A DNA stretch of 18,173 nucleotides, taken from Planctomycetota bacterium. GTDB lineage: Bacteria > Planctomycetota > Planctomycetia > Pirellulales > Pirellulaceae. The position numbers were made by a program, and so were the translations under genes. This document shows, in pieces, positions 15,880 through 18,173 of the stretch (within the stretch, counting starts at the first letter, position 1; every line of letters starts with the position of its first letter). The stretch covers positions 1-18,173 of the forward strand of contig JAJDEH010000293.1 in assembly GCA_029259935.1 (NCBI GenBank), written 5' to 3'. The notes beneath the pieces were generated by a model. That model worked only from the letters and a program-made list of their open reading frames with translations. It was not told the DNA's origin and searched no databases.

Positions 15880-17019
15880 CTATCTTCCGGCGACATCCTT
15901 CGGGTTAACGACCAGACCGTCGCGTCGGGCTCCAAGCCGCTGATACAGCGCGTAGTCGATGTTGTGGAAGTAGTACTGGATCGAGCCGTCTCCGAGCAGG
16001 ACATTGGCACCCCGTCCGTTATGGTTCGATCGGAAACCGTACGAATACGATTCTCCCCAACTGGTACACGTATGGCCGAGGAATTGCTTACCCGGATCGA
16101 TCGACTCGTGGGGGTAGACTTGAGATTCGCCGACACCGCTGATCGGAGCCCCGATTGGAGCGGAGGTACCAACCGTCTCGCCTTGTCCCAGCGACCACCC
16201 TCGATCCCAGGCGTGGCTCCGTTCATCTGGCAGGATTTCACCCGCGAAAATGGTATTCGACAAGCCATCGGAAATTTCGCCATACGTCGCACCGTAGTAG
16301 CTGTTGGAAAACGGCCCCGAAATGTGGCGTGGTTCCCAGCGGTCGCCATGATGGGCGTGTCCCGGGTTTCGGTCGCCCGGTTGGTCGAAGAAATCGCCTT
16401 CCCATTGGAAGATACCTTGGTCTCGGCATCCGCCCGCGGTTCGCTGAGCACCCCAACTGAAAGAATAGCAATGCAGTGCGCGGCCATCTTCGGCATAAGC
16501 ACGGTTGTTTCGGAATTTGGGAGAGTCGGACGAGGGACACCAGAGATTGGGAATGAACACGTGGTGGATCCACTGTTCCTTGCGCCCGCTGGTCACGGCC
16601 GTGTACGTGTTGTCGGGAATGAAATCGTCGACCGCCTTGTGGCGAAATCCGATTTGATCTTCCCAGTTGTTGGTGGCTTTCTTCATTTTGTCGAACAGCG
16701 CCTGACGTTCCATGTAGGGCAACAGTTTGACAAAGATTCCCCCCTTGGAACCGTTTTGCCAATGACCTCCTCCGTTGGCTATGGGGTTCCAGTTGTTATC
16801 ACACAACGAGTTGAACGGCAACTGTTTGTAGGTGTCGTTGTAGTTGTGCAGCGCCACGCCGATTTGGCGCAAGTTGTTGGTACACTGCGACCGCCGCGCG
16901 GCTTCACGAGCGGCTTGGACCGCTGGCAACAGCAGCGCGATCAAAATGCCGATGATGGCGATGACCACCAGCAATTCGACCAGCGTAAATGCCGGCCTAA
17001 AACGAGGGGATGATTTCAT
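15880..17019 (-). CDS. DUF1559 protein with prepilin-like N-terminus (copy 1)
   Basis: Protein of 379 residues. ATG 17019 is preferred over one at 17070, because AGAGGA is seven bases before it and it yields the short basic leader [17 protein letters not shown]. The type IV prepilin/pseudopilin signal is [33 protein letters not shown], i.e. a hydrophobic helix with the Glu at +5, processed by a prepilin peptidase. DUF1559 fills the rest, and the C-terminal H-x(n)-DG sorting-type motif is [16 protein letters not shown]. These planctomycete proteins are thought to be secreted or surface-associated; role unknown. It is 96% identical to the next copy over 308 residues. Confidence 0.93.
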   Translation of the reverse strand: MKSSPRFRPAFTLVELLVVIAIIGILIALLLPAVQAAREAARRSQCTNNLRQIGVALHNYNDTYKQLPFNSLCDNNWNPIANGGGHWQNGSKGGIFVKLLPYMERQALFDKMKKATNNWEDQIGFRHKAVDDFIPDNTYTAVTSGRKEQWIHHVFIPNLWCPSSDSPKFRNNRAYAEDGRALHCYSFSWGAQRTAGGCRDQGIFQWEGDFFDQPGDRNPGHAHHGDRWEPRHISGPFSNSYYGATYGEISDGLSNTIFAGEILPDERSHAWDRGWSLGQGETVGTSAPIGAPISGVGESQVYPHESIDPGKQFLGHTCTSWGESYSYGFRSNHNGRGANVLLGDGSIQYYFHNIDYALYQRLGARRDGLVVNPKDVAGR

Positions 17020-17026
17020 TGCACTG

Positions 17027-17032
17027 TCCTCT
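17027..17032 (-). promoter_or_regulatory. Shine-Dalgarno site of DUF1559 gene 1
   Basis: AGAGGA on the - strand, seven bases before ATG 17019; it settles the start codon. Confidence 0.7.
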
Positions 17033-17100
17033 GAACAAGAAAGAAAAATAAGGAAAAACAGACCAACCACCGCTCACCCAAGAATGCGAGGGTTTTATAG

Positions 17101-17114
17101 TTGTAATACTACAA
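17101..17114. promoter_or_regulatory. Dyad TTGTA-ATAC-TACAA upstream of DUF1559 gene 1
   Basis: A 14-base dyad with perfect 5-base arms lies about 82 bases before ATG 17019. On the - strand it is followed at once by the A/T-rich TATAAAA, a possible -10 element. It may be an operator; it may also be chance. Confidence 0.3.
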
Positions 17115-17183
17115 GCTGATTTGATCAAGGTTTTCCCGGACTTTTTCCTTCCGCTCAGATAGACAGTGAACGTATGAACATTT

Positions 17184-17220
17184 AATGGCCACGCATTTCG
17201 ATGCACGAAAACGTGGCATT
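17184..17220 (-). terminator. Nested hairpin after DUF1559 gene 2
   Basis: Arms GCCACG (17188-17193) and CGTGGC (17212-17217) enclose TTTCG (17196-17200) and CGAAA (17206-17210) around a five-base loop; AAT/ATT extends the outer stem past a bulge. It starts 15 bases past the stop of the upstream copy. On the - strand ATTAAATGTTC follows rather than a clean T-run, so termination is less certain than after copy 1. Confidence 0.45.
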
Positions 17221-17235
17221 TCAGCTACTTTTTAG

Positions 17236-18173
17236 CTATCTTCCGGCGACATCCTTCGGGTTAACGACCAGGCCGTCGCGCCGGGCACCTAGCCGCTGAT
17301 AAAGCTCGTAATCGATATTGTGGAAGTAATACTGGATCGAGCCATCACCGAGCAGGACATTGGCACCCCGTCCGTTGTGATTCGATCGGAAACCATACGA
17401 ATACGATTCTCCCCAACTGGTGCACTGATGGCCGAGGAATTGCTTACCCGGATCGATCGACTCGTGGGGGTAGACTTGAGATTCGCCAACACCGCTGATC
17501 GGCGCACCGATTGGAGCGGAGGTACCAACCGTCTCGCCCTGTCCTAGCGACCACCCCCGGTCCCAGGCGTGACTCCGCTCGTCGGGGAGGATTTCGCCCG
17601 CGAAAATGGTGTTCGACAAGCCATCGGAGACTTCGCCATACGTGGCACCGTAGTAACTGTTGGAGAACGGCCCCGAAATATGGCGTGGCTCCCAGCGGTC
17701 GCCGTGATGGGCATGTCCCGGATTGCGGTTGCCCGGTTGGTCGAAGAAATCGCCTTCCCATTGGAAGATACCTTGGTCTCGGCATCCGCCCGCAGTTCGC
17801 TGGGCACCCCAACTGAAGGCGTAGCAGTGCATTGCCCGGCCACCTTCGTCATAGGCACGGTTGTTGCGATACTTGGGAGAATCGGACGAGGGACACCAGA
17901 GGTTGGGGATGAACACGTGGTGAATCCACTGTTCTTTGCGCCCGCTGGTGACGGCCGTGTACCGACCGTCGGGAATGAAATCGTCGACCGCCTTGTGGCG
18001 GAAGCTTATTTGATCTTCCCAGTTGTTGGTGGCTTTCTTCATTTTGTCGAACAGTGCCTGACGTTCCATGTAGGGCAACAGTTTGACGAAAATCCCCCCC
18101 TTGGAACCGTTTTGCCAATGACCCCCTCCGTTGGCTATGGGGTTCCAGTTGTTGTCGCACAACGAGTTGAACG
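17236..18173 (-). CDS. DUF1559 protein (copy 2, 5' part beyond the window)
   Basis: The 3' part of a second DUF1559 gene; the frame is still open at the right edge (residues FNSLCDNN match copy 1), so the prepilin-like signal lies outside. The aligned part, 15880-16817 against 17236-18173, shows no net insertion or deletion at a constant offset of 1356 bases. I count 12 amino-acid differences in 308 residues. Most base differences are silent, so both copies appear to be under protein-level constraint. The H-x(n)-DG motif [16 protein letters not shown] is unchanged. It is upstream of copy 1 in transcription order, 216 bases away with a hairpin in between, so the copies may be transcribed separately. 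Role unknown. Confidence 0.92.
   Translation of the reverse strand, partial: FNSLCDNNWNPIANGGGHWQNGSKGGIFVKLLPYMERQALFDKMKKATNNWEDQISFRHKAVDDFIPDGRYTAVTSGRKEQWIHHVFIPNLWCPSSDSPKYRNNRAYDEGGRAMHCYAFSWGAQRTAGGCRDQGIFQWEGDFFDQPGNRNPGHAHHGDRWEPRHISGPFSNSYYGATYGEVSDGLSNTIFAGEILPDERSHAWDRGWSLGQGETVGTSAPIGAPISGVGESQVYPHESIDPGKQFLGHQCTSWGESYSYGFRSNHNGRGANVLLGDGSIQYYFHNIDYELYQRLGARRDGLVVNPKDVAGR

Larger units (their letters stand above)
15880..18173 (-). repeat. Tandem gene duplication, unit offset 1356 bases
   Basis: Segments 15880-16817 and 17236-18173 align end to end without net gaps. In the first ~200 aligned bases I count roughly 18 differences (about 91% identity). The repeat continues past the right edge. 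It spans the two DUF1559 genes. Confidence 0.9.

Noticed and set aside
15170..15943. 257-residue + strand frame across the lipoprotein gene
   Set aside because: Ser/Pro-rich antisense product; the - strand gene has a lipobox, a ribosome site and a domain.
15964..17013. 349-residue open frame on the + strand over DUF1559 gene 1
   Set aside because: It is the antisense shadow of a gene with clear prepilin and DUF1559 signatures; its translation has no recognisable domain, and the matching frame over copy 2 is broken up into short pieces.
1..18173. CRISPR arrays, tRNA or rRNA genes, phage or transposase genes, defence islands
   Set aside because: No regular repeat-spacer array, no cloverleaf or conserved rRNA stretch, and no frame resembling an integrase, transposase or known defence gene was seen.

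Overview
The window looks like chromosomal DNA of a planctomycete, probably of the Pirellulales type. Three things point there: two tandem DUF1559 proteins with a type IV prepilin-like N-terminus, a small carboxypeptidase-regulatory-like lipoprotein beside them, and mixed start-codon and Shine-Dalgarno use. No rRNA, tRNA, CRISPR array, transposase or integrase was recognised. The sequence is mostly coding, and no gap between genes exceeds 300 bases.

Layout. (1) Positions 2-6066, + strand, form an exopolysaccharide export and polymerisation cluster. It holds the 3' end of a Wza-like export protein with SLBB domains, a Wzc-like polysaccharide co-polymerase/tyrosine kinase with a Tyr-Gly tail, and an O-antigen ligase/Wzy-like polymerase carrying a C-terminal TPR region. 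(2) A small acidic zinc-ribbon membrane protein (- strand) ends facing this cluster and diverges from a LysM plus YkuD L,D-transpeptidase (+). (3) pyrE is followed 26 bases later by an unrecognised gene whose N-terminus has a PD-(D/E)XK-nuclease-like residue pattern and whose C-terminus resembles a winged helix. A TANGO2/NRDE-family gene converges on it, and the two stop codons overlap in one TTAA. (4) The gap at 9951-10220 carries two hairpin-forming palindromes and a split direct repeat, resembling a REP- or MITE-like element. (5) On the + strand follow a Gfo/Idh/MocA oxidoreductase, a fabH-like ketoacyl-ACP synthase III with an extended -10 promoter, and an oligoendopeptidase F. (6) On the - strand, read from the right edge, lie two nearly identical DUF1559 genes (the first cut by the window edge), a strong intrinsic terminator, the small lipoprotein and a SAM-dependent methyltransferase.

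The export protein, the kinase/co-polymerase and the polymerase form one plausible envelope-polysaccharide machine. The L,D-transpeptidase and the prepilin-like proteins also concern the cell envelope. The remaining genes (pyrimidine synthesis, fatty-acid initiation, peptidase, oxidoreductase) are housekeeping or unlinked metabolism. No clear new multi-gene system stands out. The best leads are the nuclease-like protein, the palindromic element, the Tyr-Gly/acidic tail of the kinase and the duplicated DUF1559 genes.
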